Source of the DNA: Bacillus piscicola
GTDB lineage: Bacteria > Bacillota > Bacilli > Bacillales > Marinococcaceae
DNA length: 64,000 bases
Direction: 5' to 3'
Assembly: GCF_022458745.1 (NCBI RefSeq)
Contig: NZ_JAJJJF010000001.1
Coordinates: 248,001 to 312,000 of the forward strand
Part shown: positions 24,188-32,219 of the stretch, one piece after another
How the letters are laid out: each line of letters begins with the position of its first letter
How positions within the stretch are numbered: position 1 is the stretch's first letter
Notes under the pieces: model-generated
What the model saw: only the letters and a program-made list of their open reading frames with translations
The model's database searches: none
Told to the model about the DNA's origin: nothing
Made by a program: the position numbers and the translations under genes

Positions 24188-24920
24188 TTTATTATTATCC
24201 ACCTTTCTTGTCCGCTATGAAACTATTCCTAGTTTGGACAGAAAACACCTATAGTAAACCAAGGAGATGGCTCATCTTGGCGACCAAGGACACGTATGGA
24301 ACCTCGAAAATACCACGCGAGCAAGATAACAATGTCATAGCACGTCAATGAGTCCGTGAAAAATCGGAGGCAGAAAAATAACAGCGTCAAAAGCTTACTA
24401 TGAAGCCGTGAAAAAGTGTTGACAGCAAAATAACGACGTCATAGGCACTGTATGAAGTCATGAAAAAGCCACGACACCAAAATAACAACGTCATAGCACG
24501 TCAATGAAGTCGTGAAAAAGTGTTGACAGCAAAATAGCAACGTCATTGAGTCTGGATGAAGTCATGAAAAAGCCACGGCAACCAAATAACAACGTCATAG
24601 CACATCAATGAAGCCGTAAAAAAGTGTTGACAGCAAAATAATGACGCCATTGAGTCTGGATGAAGTCATGAAAAAGCCACGACACCAAAATAACAACGTC
24701 ATAGGAAGGGGATGGCACCATCAAAGAGCACCGGCTGCGAAATAACAACGTCATGGAGAGTCCGAAATTGTCCGTCAAACGCCGCTTCCTTCTCATTCGC
24801 GTTTGCTATCTTAGTGGAGGCATCTCTTCGGAACCCCTGTACAGAGCGTTTTCATTGTAACTTTCATAGAAGCAAAGTATGATGAAGAGGATAGAGGATA
24901 ACTGAGTACGGAGGTTGATG
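24188..24920. other. 733-bp interval without genes, mostly tandem repeats
   Basis: It contains nine 52-bp repeat units (24296-24763). To the right, ACAGAGCGTTTTCAT at 24841-24855 is a cre-like site with one mismatch on the minus strand, 66 bp before the Usp-like gene. The short reading frames across the array change frame each unit and are not credible genes. Confidence 0.6.
24296..24763. repeat. Nine tandem 52-bp repeats with an alternating two-unit pattern
   Basis: Units start at 24296, 24348, 24400, 24452, 24504, 24556, 24608, 24660 and 24712, exactly 52 bp apart. From 24400 to 24711 two versions alternate: one with GTGAAAAAGTGTTGACAGC and one with CATGAAAAAGCCACGACACC, giving a 104-bp higher-order period. 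Each unit starts ATGAAGTCGT and carries AACGACGTCAT about 33 bp later; these ends are inverted repeats, so each unit can fold into a stem-loop. As 52 is not a multiple of three, the array is not coding. Related units in inverse orientation lie at 63894-64000. Confidence 0.9.
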
Positions 24921-25583
24921 TTGTTGGCAAACCCTCATGAAGAACGTCTTCTCGTTTGTGTGGATTACGGCAGCACAGGGAGGAAACTAATTCAGCGCGG
25001 CGGCCACTTGGCGCGTCTTTTTGGTGCGGAATTAATTATTCTTGTCTTCGATTCACTTCCTGACGAAGAATTTGCATACCATAAAGAAGTGGATATCCCT
25101 TTGTTTAAGCAGCTGGCAGCAGAGTATGATGCAAAAGTGATCGTGAAGAAAGCCAGGGCCATTGACATTACCGAGAAGATTGTGAAAACGGCAGAAAAAG
25201 AAAACATCTCGCAAGTAATCATCGGGCAAGTAGTAGAAAGTGTGTGGACCACCCTTTTAGGGCGTTCTATTGTCGATGTTCTGTTGAAACAACTGCCGAA
25301 CGCTGACTTGCATGTAGTTCCGGTAGAACGTGCTTCGGAAGAGGAAGACTTTGATTATGATGCAGGGAACCGGGCATACCTGATAAAACAAAGCGATGGC
25401 ACGTACGAAATGACTTTTTATGACCCGAATCAACGGGCGGTGTATGAGGGGATTTTCTTTAAATCACTGTACACTGACTTTGATAACGGTATTTTTGCGT
25501 TTCGGAATGAAGACGATAAAATCATGGAAGTCGCGGTAAAAGAAAATATCGTTTCCTCCCTCATCGATATAGACGATTACTAA
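24921..25583 (+). CDS. Usp-like nucleotide-binding-fold protein (copy 1)
   Basis: A protein of about 220 residues. The first 140 residues look like a universal-stress-protein domain of the KdpD-associated kind (LLVCVDYGSTGRKLIQRGG; QVIIGQVVESVWTTLLGRS; ADLHVVPVER). The last 75 residues form an extra domain (AYLIKQSDGTYEMTFYDP) that I do not recognise. The TTG at 24921 is chosen because GGAGG ends 6 bp before it and because it lines up with the start of the next gene's product (MLTNP); an ATG at 24918 is the alternative. A terminator follows. The role, perhaps a stress or cyclic-nucleotide sensor, is inferred. Confidence 0.65.
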   Translation: MLANPHEERLLVCVDYGSTGRKLIQRGGHLARLFGAELIILVFDSLPDEEFAYHKEVDIPLFKQLAAEYDAKVIVKKARAIDITEKIVKTAEKENISQVIIGQVVESVWTTLLGRSIVDVLLKQLPNADLHVVPVERASEEEDFDYDAGNRAYLIKQSDGTYEMTFYDPNQRAVYEGIFFKSLYTDFDNGIFAFRNEDDKIMEVAVKENIVSSLIDIDDY

Positions 25584-25601
25584 GCAGGAGAAAACGAACG
25601 T

Positions 25602-25637
25602 AAAAACTGGAAGAAACTTTTTCTTCGCAGTTTTTTT
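25602..25637 (+). terminator. Intrinsic terminator after the first Usp-like gene
   Basis: AAAAACTGGAAG pairs with CTTCGCAGTTTTTTT, with a T-run completing the 3' arm. Confidence 0.75.
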
Positions 25638-25759
25638 ACGTCTTTCGAAAGCCATCGTAATCCATTTATTATTTTTGTGTCAGAGTTGTATTGAGACTTT
25701 TGGCTGTGCTGTGTATGATAAAGAGAAATGATGGTGTTCTAAGAAATGGAGGGAGACTT

Positions 25760-26440
25760 ATGCTGACGAACCCGAGAGAAGAGCGGATGCTTGTCTGTGT
25801 AAGGTATGGGTACACAGGAAGAAAGTTGATACGCCGCGGCGGTCACTTAGCGAAGAAGCTTGGCGCAGAGCTGACCATTCTTATTTTTGATTCCATGCCT
25901 GATGATGAGTATGCCTATCATAAGGAAATAGATATCCCTATGTTTAAGCAGCTTGCGGAAGAATACGGGGCCAAAGTAATCATTAAAAAAGCAAAGTCCT
26001 TTGAAATTACGAAAGTCATTACTGAAACAGCAGAAAAGATGGAAGCCACCCAGATTGTTATCGGGCAGGTTGTGGAAAGTGTCTTAACAACGTTGTTAGG
26101 TCGATCGATTGTAGATGCCATTTTAAAAAAGCTGCCCAATGCCGATCTGCATGTCGTGCCGATTGAACGCTCCTTTGGTCAAGAATTTGACTATGATCTC
26201 GGTACCCGCGCGTATTTACTGGAACAAAAAGACGGCTCGTACGAAATGACATTCATCGATCCCCGACATCGGGCAGCGTGCGCAGGTATCTTTTTCAAGT
26301 CCCTGCACACTGATTTTAATAATGGCATTTTTGCGTTTCGGACCGATGACGATGAAGTTATTGAAGTGCGCGTAAAAGAAAACAAAGTAAACTCGCTCGA
26401 AGATCAGGTGAACCCGGAACACGACGGGGAACCGCATTAA
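25760..26440 (+). CDS. Usp-like nucleotide-binding-fold protein (copy 2)
   Basis: A 226-residue tandem paralogue of the preceding protein, similar end to end: LLVCV-like start, GRKLIRRGGHLAKKLGAEL, IVIGQVVESVLTTLLGRS, ADLHVVPIER, then the same C-terminal extension (SYEMTFIDPRHRA). The ATG at 25760 follows GGAGGGAGAC; longer upstream frames lack a ribosome site. The conserved C-terminal domain in both copies shows it is functional and not read-through. Confidence 0.7.
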   Translation: MLTNPREERMLVCVRYGYTGRKLIRRGGHLAKKLGAELTILIFDSMPDDEYAYHKEIDIPMFKQLAEEYGAKVIIKKAKSFEITKVITETAEKMEATQIVIGQVVESVLTTLLGRSIVDAILKKLPNADLHVVPIERSFGQEFDYDLGTRAYLLEQKDGSYEMTFIDPRHRAACAGIFFKSLHTDFNNGIFAFRTDDDEVIEVRVKENKVNSLEDQVNPEHDGEPH

Positions 26441-26464
26441 TCAATGGAAGTCTGCCGCCGGGCT

Positions 26465-27457
26465 TTATTCGATATGAAAACTTATCTTGCCAAATTGCTC
26501 GGCGCCTTCCAGCCGTTTAAAACCTTCCGCAAATTGCTCCAGCGAGTAGGACTTATCTAGAACAGGCTTAATCTCATGCTTCTCCATAAAGCCAATCATG
26601 TCCTTATACTCCTCGGCACTTCCCATTGTTGATCCAAGCATATTGTATTGGCCGTAGAAGAAGGAGCGAAGATCTAGTTCCACACTGTCACCGGCTGATG
26701 CGCCGAAAGTGACGAGCGTTCCTCCTTTGCGCAATTGGGAAAGGGATTTGTCAAAGGTGGCGGCTCCGACCGACTCAATCACGGTATCAACTTTTTCCCC
26801 GTCAAGCGCCTCCGCCCAATCCTGGCTGCTGTCTATCGCTCTGTCGGCACCTAATTCCAGAGCGGCCTGCCGTTTTGCGTCGGAACGAGAGGTCACATAG
26901 ACGACCGCTCCAGCCGCTTTAGCAAACTGTAATAAAAAGGTTGCGACGCCACTTCCAATTCCAGGAATCAACACTTTCATCCCTTTTTGAACCTTGCCTC
27001 TTGTAAATAACGCACGGTAAGCCGTAAGCGCTGCCAGGGAGAACACTCCTGCTTCTTCCCATGTTAAGTAAGCCGGCTTCGGATGCACGTTTTCAACAGG
27101 GAGGACGATGTACTCAGCGAACGTTCCGTCACCCGGAAAGCCAACAATACCAAATCCTTCTGGCGGCGCATCACTGTTTTCCTGCCAGCCGATCCCTGGA
27201 TTAATGATAACTTCCTCGCCTTTGTTAACTTCATGGACTCCTTCACCGATTTCATCGATAACCCCCGCGCCGTCTGAACCAAGAATAACAGGCGGATCCG
27301 ATGGCTGATGCCGGTTTAGGACAAACAGGTCACGGTGATTGAGCCCGGCAGTTTTTAAGCGGATTCTCACTTCGCCGGCTTTTGGATGGGGCGCTTCAAT
27401 GTTACGGTACGAAAGCCCATCAAAACCAGCAAAACCTTCATGAATGATTGCTCTCAT
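26465..27457 (-). CDS. Zinc-free medium-chain alcohol dehydrogenase/quinone oxidoreductase, YogA-like
   Basis: A 330-residue MDR protein: N-terminal GroES-like domain (AGLNHRDLFVLNRHQPSDPP; GSDGAGVIDEIG) and Rossmann domain with GIGSGVATFLLQFAKAAGA. It lacks the usual Cys/His/Cys set of catalytic zinc in the first domain, as in quinone oxidoreductase-type members; it most resembles B. subtilis YogA. NADPH-dependent reduction of an enal or quinone is a likely activity. AAAGGAGTGAC precedes the ATG. It is a single-gene unit. Confidence 0.8.
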   Translation of the reverse strand: MRAIIHEGFAGFDGLSYRNIEAPHPKAGEVRIRLKTAGLNHRDLFVLNRHQPSDPPVILGSDGAGVIDEIGEGVHEVNKGEEVIINPGIGWQENSDAPPEGFGIVGFPGDGTFAEYIVLPVENVHPKPAYLTWEEAGVFSLAALTAYRALFTRGKVQKGMKVLIPGIGSGVATFLLQFAKAAGAVVYVTSRSDAKRQAALELGADRAIDSSQDWAEALDGEKVDTVIESVGAATFDKSLSQLRKGGTLVTFGASAGDSVELDLRSFFYGQYNMLGSTMGSAEEYKDMIGFMEKHEIKPVLDKSYSLEQFAEGFKRLEGAEQFGKISFHIE

Positions 27458-27569
27458 CTCTACAAAGTCACTCCTTTAGAAAATCTACTGCCATCATATC
27501 ATAAAGCTTATTTACGTTTCCTGTGTTCAGCCTCTATAGAGAGGATCCTAAAATTGAATCATTTATTAT

Positions 27570-27615
27570 TTGGTTGATTTTTTATAATAGTGTATAATAT
27601 TAATATGGTATACAA
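27570..27615 (+). promoter_or_regulatory. Promoter and GTATAC operator of the GntR regulator gene
   Basis: TTGGTT (27570-27575), 17 bp, TATAAT (27593-27598), then TGGTATACAA at 27606-27615 over the start of transcription. The operator suggests that the regulator represses its own gene. Confidence 0.65.
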
Positions 27616-27633
27616 CATACAGGGGGTATGATT

Positions 27634-28320
27634 ATGAAACAATGGGCAGCGGAGGATTTATTATCCATCCGGGAGCGGGCATATTTCTATTTAAAAAATC
27701 TCATTCTAGAAGGAGAGTATAAAACAGGGGATCGTCTAGTGGAGAGAGAATTGGCGGAACGTTTGAATATCAGCCGGACGCCGATACGTGAAGCATTATT
27801 TCGCCTGGAGTCACAAGGTTTTGTAAAGACGGTACCACGCAAAGGAGTAGTGGTCGCGGAAATATCGACGGAAGATGTAGTAGAAGTTTTTACGATACTT
27901 TCTTCGTTAGAAGTGCTAGCTGTAAAGTTAGCCGCACAGAAGTTAGATGACCGTACGAAAAAAGAGCTGGATCTGTGGATTGATAAAATAGAGACAGCTT
28001 TAGAGGAAAACGACGAAGAACACATCTCCCATCTGCACATCGAGGTCAGTCATATCCTGTACCGGGCAGCGAAGAGTCCGAAATTGTATGAGATGCTCGT
28101 CGATTTAATGGACTATATTCGCGCATTCGCGGACATCGGACACAAAGTAGCTGGGCGGATGGACGAAGCGATGAGAGAACATTTAGCGGTGTTGAAGGCG
28201 GTTAGCGATCAAGAAAGTGAAATGGCGGAGTATTTAACGAAAATCCACATTGAACATTCCAAAAAAGCATATTTGGATTCGATCGATTCCATTAAAAGCA
28301 ATAAAAAAGGTGAGGCATAA
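27634..28320 (+). CDS. GntR/FCD-family regulator of the 27.6-43.3 kb cluster
   Basis: A 228-residue regulator: winged helix with LVERELAERLNISRTPIREA, then an FCD sensor domain with the metal/ligand His residues (HISHLHIEVSHILYRA; MREHLAVL; HIEHSKKA). The ATG at 27634 follows AGGGGGT by 6 bp; the ATG at 27628 is directly against that site. FCD regulators bind palindromes such as TTGTATACAA, and eight such sites stand before genes from 27606 to 43029, including this gene. It is therefore the probable regulator of that set; its ligand is unknown, probably a small carboxylate. Confidence 0.85.
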   Translation: MKQWAAEDLLSIRERAYFYLKNLILEGEYKTGDRLVERELAERLNISRTPIREALFRLESQGFVKTVPRKGVVVAEISTEDVVEVFTILSSLEVLAVKLAAQKLDDRTKKELDLWIDKIETALEENDEEHISHLHIEVSHILYRAAKSPKLYEMLVDLMDYIRAFADIGHKVAGRMDEAMREHLAVLKAVSDQESEMAEYLTKIHIEHSKKAYLDSIDSIKSNKKGEA

Positions 28321-28340
28321 CAGCACCTTTTTTATTTTTT
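28303..28340 (+). terminator. Terminator overlapping the end of the GntR gene
   Basis: AAAAAAGGTG pairs with CACCTTTTTT across an 11-base loop that contains the stop codon, followed by more T. Confidence 0.8.
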
Positions 28341-28383
28341 TGCAAAAAACATTTTAAATTATCCGATAAATTTTAAAAATCAG

Positions 28384-28420
28384 TTGTAAAACGCAAACTA
28401 TCATGGTATATTGTATACAA
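28384..28420 (+). promoter_or_regulatory. Promoter and GTATAC operator before the CxxC protein-RidA-ferredoxin genes
   Basis: TTGTAA (28384-28389), 17 bp, TATATT (28407-28412), overlapped by the perfect palindrome TTGTATACAA at 28411-28420. Confidence 0.7.
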
Positions 28421-28482
28421 AATAAAACAACAATTCAAAACATGGACAACAACATCATCACAAGTCACGGATAGAGGAGAGG

Positions 28483-28683
28483 GTGCCGTTGATAGTAGTT
28501 TGCGATAATCACGTAAGCGATGGTGTCAAAATGTTTAATATTCCCCATGTGAAAAAGGCTGACGGCGGAACGAAATGCTTGTTTTGCCAACAGAAGGCAA
28601 CCATTGAAATCTATTATTTCGATTTAAGTCATTCCATGCAACCATGGAAACAGGCAAGAAAACGTTTGGCAGCCAATGCATAG
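28483..28683 (+). CDS. Small CxxC protein, 66 residues, function unknown
   Basis: I do not recognise this family. It contains one CLFCQQ motif near residue 32 and otherwise mixed polar sequence, with no membrane segment; a metal or partner-protein site is possible. The start is uncertain: a GTG at 28483 lies close to AGAGGAGAG, and a TTG at 28489 has better spacing. It is the first gene after a regulated promoter and 36 bp before the RidA gene, so it belongs to the GntR-controlled cluster. Confidence 0.6.
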   Translation: MPLIVVCDNHVSDGVKMFNIPHVKKADGGTKCLFCQQKATIEIYYFDLSHSMQPWKQARKRLAANA

Positions 28684-28719
28684 AAATAAACGCTGGAAAT
28701 ATGGGGAGGGGGGATCGCG

Positions 28720-29181
28720 ATGACAAGAACGGAGACAGACAAGAAGGAACTCGTTTTGCCATCTTTACCTAAGCAGTCGGGCCGCTACCTTTCAGCAAAA
28801 CAAGTAGGCAATTTGCTTTATGTAAGCGGCATCACTTGTAAGTGGGAAGGGGAAGTGCGTTACAAAGGGCGAGTTGGCGAAGAAATAACAACAGACGACG
28901 GTTATGAAGCTGCCAGGATCTGTGCTTTAAATCTTCTCGCAGTGATCAAGGCGGAGATAGGAGACATTCATAACATTAAACAAGTCGTCAAGGTCACTGG
29001 GTATGTTAGCTGTAGTCCTGGCTTTGCGGAGATTCCGCACGTGATAAACGGCGTTTCTGATTTGTTAACTCACGTATACGGCGACAGCGGTGAACACGTC
29101 CGTTGCGCGGTGGGAGTTTCCTCCTTGCCTGGTAATGCCAGTGTCGAAGCCGACGTCATTGTAGAACTGGCGGATCGTTAG
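28720..29181 (+). CDS. RidA/YjgF-family protein
   Basis: A 153-residue member of the RidA/YjgF/UK114 family (LYVSGITCKWEGEVRYKGRVG; AARICALNLLAVIKAEIG; QVVKVTGYV; HVRCAVGVSSLPGNASVEADVIVEL). RidA proteins hydrolyse reactive enamines/imines; the Arg in HVRCAVGV matches the position of the catalytic Arg in RidA. In a catabolic operon it may hydrolyse an imine made by an oxidase. GGGGAGGGG lies before the ATG. Confidence 0.8.
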   Translation: MTRTETDKKELVLPSLPKQSGRYLSAKQVGNLLYVSGITCKWEGEVRYKGRVGEEITTDDGYEAARICALNLLAVIKAEIGDIHNIKQVVKVTGYVSCSPGFAEIPHVINGVSDLLTHVYGDSGEHVRCAVGVSSLPGNASVEADVIVELADR

Positions 29182-29249
29182 CATGTTGCGAGAAATCACC
29201 ACCGCTTAGGGTCAACGGGAGAAAAATATGCCAACAAAGGAGAATGACG

Positions 29250-29582
29250 ATGCCAAAAGTAAAGTTGCATAAAGATGGAGAGGTCATTGAGAAAGAAGTA
29301 GATAAGAATGCTAATTTAGTCGTTATGGCGGGCATTAATAAATTTCCGGAAATAAAGTACGGCTGCGGAATGGGTCGTTGTACAAAATGTACGTGCCGCG
29401 TTCTGGGCGGTGCCGAGAACTTACAAGCACCGAATTGGAAGGAAGAAAAAATGCTCGGTGACAAACTGGAAGAGGGTTACCGCCTGACCTGTCAATTATC
29501 CATTCAAGAAGACATTGAAATAACCCAGGACAATATAAAAATTCGTCCGCCTCGACGAAAATCAGCATCACTTACGAAATAG
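29250..29582 (+). CDS. 2Fe-2S ferredoxin (first of two plant-type-like)
   Basis: A 110-residue protein with the 2Fe-2S cysteine pattern in YGCGMGRCTKCTCRV and a fourth Cys in YRLTCQLS, on a ubiquitin-like ferredoxin fold. Its C-terminus is basic (RPPRRKS). It would deliver electrons to an oxygenase or accept them from a dehydrogenase. The ATG at 29250 has AAAGGAG 7 bp upstream; an ATG at 29244 is too close. It resembles the protein at 30510 in layout, which implies two partners or a duplicated donor. Confidence 0.85.
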   Translation: MPKVKLHKDGEVIEKEVDKNANLVVMAGINKFPEIKYGCGMGRCTKCTCRVLGGAENLQAPNWKEEKMLGDKLEEGYRLTCQLSIQEDIEITQDNIKIRPPRRKSASLTK

Positions 29583-29601
29583 GAACTCTTTTTTCTTATT
29601 A

Positions 29602-29613
29602 TTTGTATACAAA
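29602..29613. promoter_or_regulatory. GTATAC operator before the creatininase-like gene
   Basis: A perfect 12-bp palindrome TTTGTATACAAA in the short gap between the ferredoxin and hydrolase genes. A promoter here is not clear. Confidence 0.65.
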
Positions 29614-29641
29614 ATACTAAAAATAGGAGGTGGATGAACGC

Positions 29642-30424
29642 GTGGAAGGTTACCCGCTAACACGGATGACATGGATGGAAGTGGAAGAAGCGTTAAAGAC
29701 AGTAGAAATGGCGATCATCCCCGTAGGTGCGCATGAACAACACGGACCACATATGACAGAGAGTTGCGATGCTGTTCTTGCTGAGCGAATGGCGGAACAA
29801 TTAAGCGCCAGGCTTCACCCTTATACGATGGTTACACCGACTGTGAATATGGGCGTTTCCCCACATCATTTGAATTTTCCGGGGACAATTTCTCTGAAGC
29901 CAGCGACGTTGATAGCGGTCATTACCGATATCGTTACGTCTCTAAAGCGGCATGGTATTGAGAAATTTCTGCTGCTTAATGCCCACGGGGGCAATCAGTC
30001 TACGTTACATGTCGCATCAACTACTCTCTCGCAAGAGTTAGAAGTAGAAGTCTACTATGCCAAAACGACTGCTTCTGCTAAGGAAGTCATGAATCGTACC
30101 ATCGTATCTAATTTATACGGTCATAGCTGTGAGCGTGAAGTGTCAGAGGCGCTTTACTTGGCACCAGAACTGGTTAGAAAGGAAAAAATCACCAAAGGAG
30201 AATTACAAACAGGCGGCCGCTGGGAGCAGCTTCGTCCCGGTAAGCCACTCCAAGGGTTTTATCACTATGAAGAAATGACGAGTAATGGATGTATCGGCGA
30301 CGCTAGAAATGCCAGCTTGCCCATTGGAGAGGAGATAGTAGAAGAAGCTCTGCATCAACTGACTGCAGAACTATCAACACTCCTGAAAATAAACGTTCCG
30401 GCTTCTGAAGCATCTCCAGGATAA
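29642..30424 (+). CDS. Creatininase-family amidohydrolase
   Basis: A 260-residue metal-dependent hydrolase of the creatininase family (also FAPy deformylase and MftE). Metal ligands are visible in VGAHEQHGPHMTESCDA, and the second motif in NAHGGNQST; a further Glu lies in SCEREVSEAL-like sequence near 175. The reaction would be opening or cutting of a small cyclic or linear amide. AGGAGGT at 29625-29631 sets the GTG at 29642; the GTG at 29630 overlaps that site. It is in the GntR-controlled cluster. Confidence 0.82.
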   Translation: MEGYPLTRMTWMEVEEALKTVEMAIIPVGAHEQHGPHMTESCDAVLAERMAEQLSARLHPYTMVTPTVNMGVSPHHLNFPGTISLKPATLIAVITDIVTSLKRHGIEKFLLLNAHGGNQSTLHVASTTLSQELEVEVYYAKTTASAKEVMNRTIVSNLYGHSCEREVSEALYLAPELVRKEKITKGELQTGGRWEQLRPGKPLQGFYHYEEMTSNGCIGDARNASLPIGEEIVEEALHQLTAELSTLLKINVPASEASPG

Positions 30425-30450
30425 AAAATAAAATTTTCTATTAATTCATA

Positions 30451-30487
30451 TTGTTTCTTCATTTATTAAGTGGTATATTGTATACTA
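30451..30487 (+). promoter_or_regulatory. Promoter and GTATAC operator before the second ferredoxin gene
   Basis: TTGTTT (30451-30456), 17 bp, TATATT (30474-30479), overlapped by TTGTATACTA at 30478-30487. The layout is the same as at 28384. Confidence 0.68.
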
Positions 30488-30509
30488 ACAACAAAGAGGA
30501 GGATGAAAT

Positions 30510-30857
30510 ATGCCTAGCATTCATTTTATAAATACAGATAAAACGGTCGAAGTGCCAGAGGAATCCAATATCTTACGAATGTCACTACGCCACGAAGGCG
30601 GACTACCAAACCGATGTGGAGGTGGGATATGCGGAACGTGCGTGTGTAAGCCAGAGTCAGGAGTAGAGAATCTTGATAAGGTAAAAGTACAAGAAAAAAG
30701 AAAGCTAGGCGAAGAATGGCTCGAGAAAGGGTATCGACTGGGCTGCCAAACGTTCGTTAACGAAGGGGACGTTGCTATTTCGTGGGACGACGAAGTCACG
30801 AAGCAAGTAAAACGCAGAAAACCAGATAAAATAAAAAGAGAGGTAACAGCACGTTAG
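30510..30857 (+). CDS. 2Fe-2S ferredoxin (second)
   Basis: A 115-residue 2Fe-2S ferredoxin with NRCGGGICGTCVCK and a later Cys in YRLGCQTF. The C-terminal tail is strongly basic (KQVKRRKPDKIKRE). It has its own GntR-operator promoter and an AAGAGGAGG ribosome site. Probable electron carrier for the diiron-type enzyme at 37710 or another oxygenase. Confidence 0.85.
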   Translation: MPSIHFINTDKTVEVPEESNILRMSLRHEGGLPNRCGGGICGTCVCKPESGVENLDKVKVQEKRKLGEEWLEKGYRLGCQTFVNEGDVAISWDDEVTKQVKRRKPDKIKREVTAR

Positions 30858-30869
30858 CCTCACGAGCTG

Positions 30870-30905
30870 TTGTAAAGAGGAAGAGACGCTCTCTCCTTTT
30901 TACAA
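30870..30905 (+). terminator. Probable terminator after the second ferredoxin gene
   Basis: TTGTAAAGAGG pairs with CCTTTTTACAA with one mismatch, with an inner GAGA/TCTC stem; the T-run lies in the 3' arm. Confidence 0.65.
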
Positions 30906-30917
30906 CTTCGCTCCAAA

Positions 30918-30932
30918 TTGTAAGCGTTGACA
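30918..30932 (+). promoter_or_regulatory. cre site overlapping the -35 of the malic enzyme gene
   Basis: TTGTAAGCGTTGACA fully matches WTGNAANCGNWNNCW. Its end TTGACA (30927-30932) is a perfect -35 box, so CcpA binding would block RNA polymerase. The -10 box is weak. This predicts catabolite repression of the malic enzyme gene. Confidence 0.65.
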
Positions 30933-31004
30933 AACATTCACTCGGTTTTTTTATTGATATCATATGTCAGAACAATCAAAAAACAATAAGGGAGGAACGT
31001 GTTT

Positions 31005-32219
31005 TTGGATAATTTACAGCAAAAAGCATTAGCGATCCATGAACAATACAAAGGGAAACTCGCGGTTGAGGTAAAAACACCCGTCCAAGGAGAGGAAGAT
31101 CTTACGTTAATTTATTCTCCCGGTGTAGCGGAACCGTGTAAAGCGATTCATAAGGATCCGGAGAAAATCTATGACTATACCATCAAAGGGAACAATGTCG
31201 CGGTTGTGACCGATGGATCAGCGGTTCTCGGTTTAGGGGATATCGGAGCCGGTGCAGCGATGCTTGTAATGGAAGGGAAAAGCGCACTTTTTAAACTTTT
31301 TAGCGGAATCGATGCGGTGCCGCTCTGTTTAAACACGAATGATATCGATCAAATCGTAGAAACGGTAAAGACGCTGGAACCCACCTTTGGCGGCGTGAAT
31401 CTGGAAGACATCAAAGCGCCGAATTGCTTTGCTATTGAAGAACGATTGAAAAAGGAATTGAATATCCCGGTGTTCCATGATGATCAACACGGGACGGCAA
31501 TTGTGACAGCGGCAGGACTCATAAACTCTTTAAAGCTAACAGGGAAGAAACTCGACACCCTTAAAGTGGTCGTAAACGGAGCTGGCGCTGCCGGGGTGGC
31601 GGTTGTGAAGTTGCTGCTGGTGATGGACGTTGGCGATGTCATTCTCTGTGATTCGAAAGGAGCGATTTATGAAGGCCGTTCGATTGGAATGAATTCTGTC
31701 AAAACGGAGTTGGCCGGCCAAACAAACGTAGAAAAACAAGAAGGGGTGCTGGAAGATGTCATACAAGGAGCAGACGTCTTTATCGGCCTGTCGATTGCGG
31801 GTGCACTGACAAGAGAGATGGTTCAGACGATGAATCAAGATCCTATTATTTTCGCAATGGCGAACCCCGATCCAGAGATACTGCCGGAAACAGCGAAGGC
31901 TGCCGGTGCGAAAATAATTGGTACGGGGCGTTCTGATTTTGCCAATCAAATCAACAATGTCCTCGCTTTCCCGGGAATTTTCCGCGGAGCACTGGACGTA
32001 CGTGCCTCCATGATTAACGAAGAGATGAAAATTGCCGCCGTCTACGCGATCGCGAACATTATTACAGAAGACAAGCTTCATGAGGATTATGTCATCCCAT
32101 CTCCGTTTAATGAAAACGTCGTAAAAGAAGTAGCCGAAGCAGTAGCACGAGCAGCCCTGGAAAGCGGAGCAGCAAACCCAAAAGCCCATCAACAAATCGC
32201 CGCAACAACAGAACGTTAA
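31005..32219 (+). CDS. NAD(P)-dependent malic enzyme
   Basis: A protein of about 404 residues of the bacterial malic enzyme family: LIYSPGVAEPC (catalytic Tyr), KGNNVAVVTDGSAVLG, catalytic Lys in the LFKLFSGIDAVP region-adjacent segment, metal ligands in VFHDDQHGTAIV and nucleotide fold VVNGAGAAGVAVVK. It decarboxylates malate to pyruvate. GGGAGG at 30990-30995 fits the TTG at 31005 (9 bp) better than the GTG at 30999 (3 bp). A perfect cre site upstream suggests catabolite repression. Malate might come from, or enter with, the substrate of the neighbouring cluster. Confidence 0.9.
   Translation: MDNLQQKALAIHEQYKGKLAVEVKTPVQGEEDLTLIYSPGVAEPCKAIHKDPEKIYDYTIKGNNVAVVTDGSAVLGLGDIGAGAAMLVMEGKSALFKLFSGIDAVPLCLNTNDIDQIVETVKTLEPTFGGVNLEDIKAPNCFAIEERLKKELNIPVFHDDQHGTAIVTAAGLINSLKLTGKKLDTLKVVVNGAGAAGVAVVKLLLVMDVGDVILCDSKGAIYEGRSIGMNSVKTELAGQTNVEKQEGVLEDVIQGADVFIGLSIAGALTREMVQTMNQDPIIFAMANPDPEILPETAKAAGAKIIGTGRSDFANQINNVLAFPGIFRGALDVRASMINEEMKIAAVYAIANIITEDKLHEDYVIPSPFNENVVKEVAEAVARAALESGAANPKAHQQIAATTER

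Noticed and set aside
24296-24763. CRISPR array
   Set aside because: Units are adjacent with no unique spacers, are 52 bp, alternate between two versions, and no cas genes are present.
24605-24796. Minus-strand reading frame across the tandem repeats
   Set aside because: The 52-bp period shifts frame each unit, the frame has no ribosome binding site and its sequence is low-complexity repeat translation.
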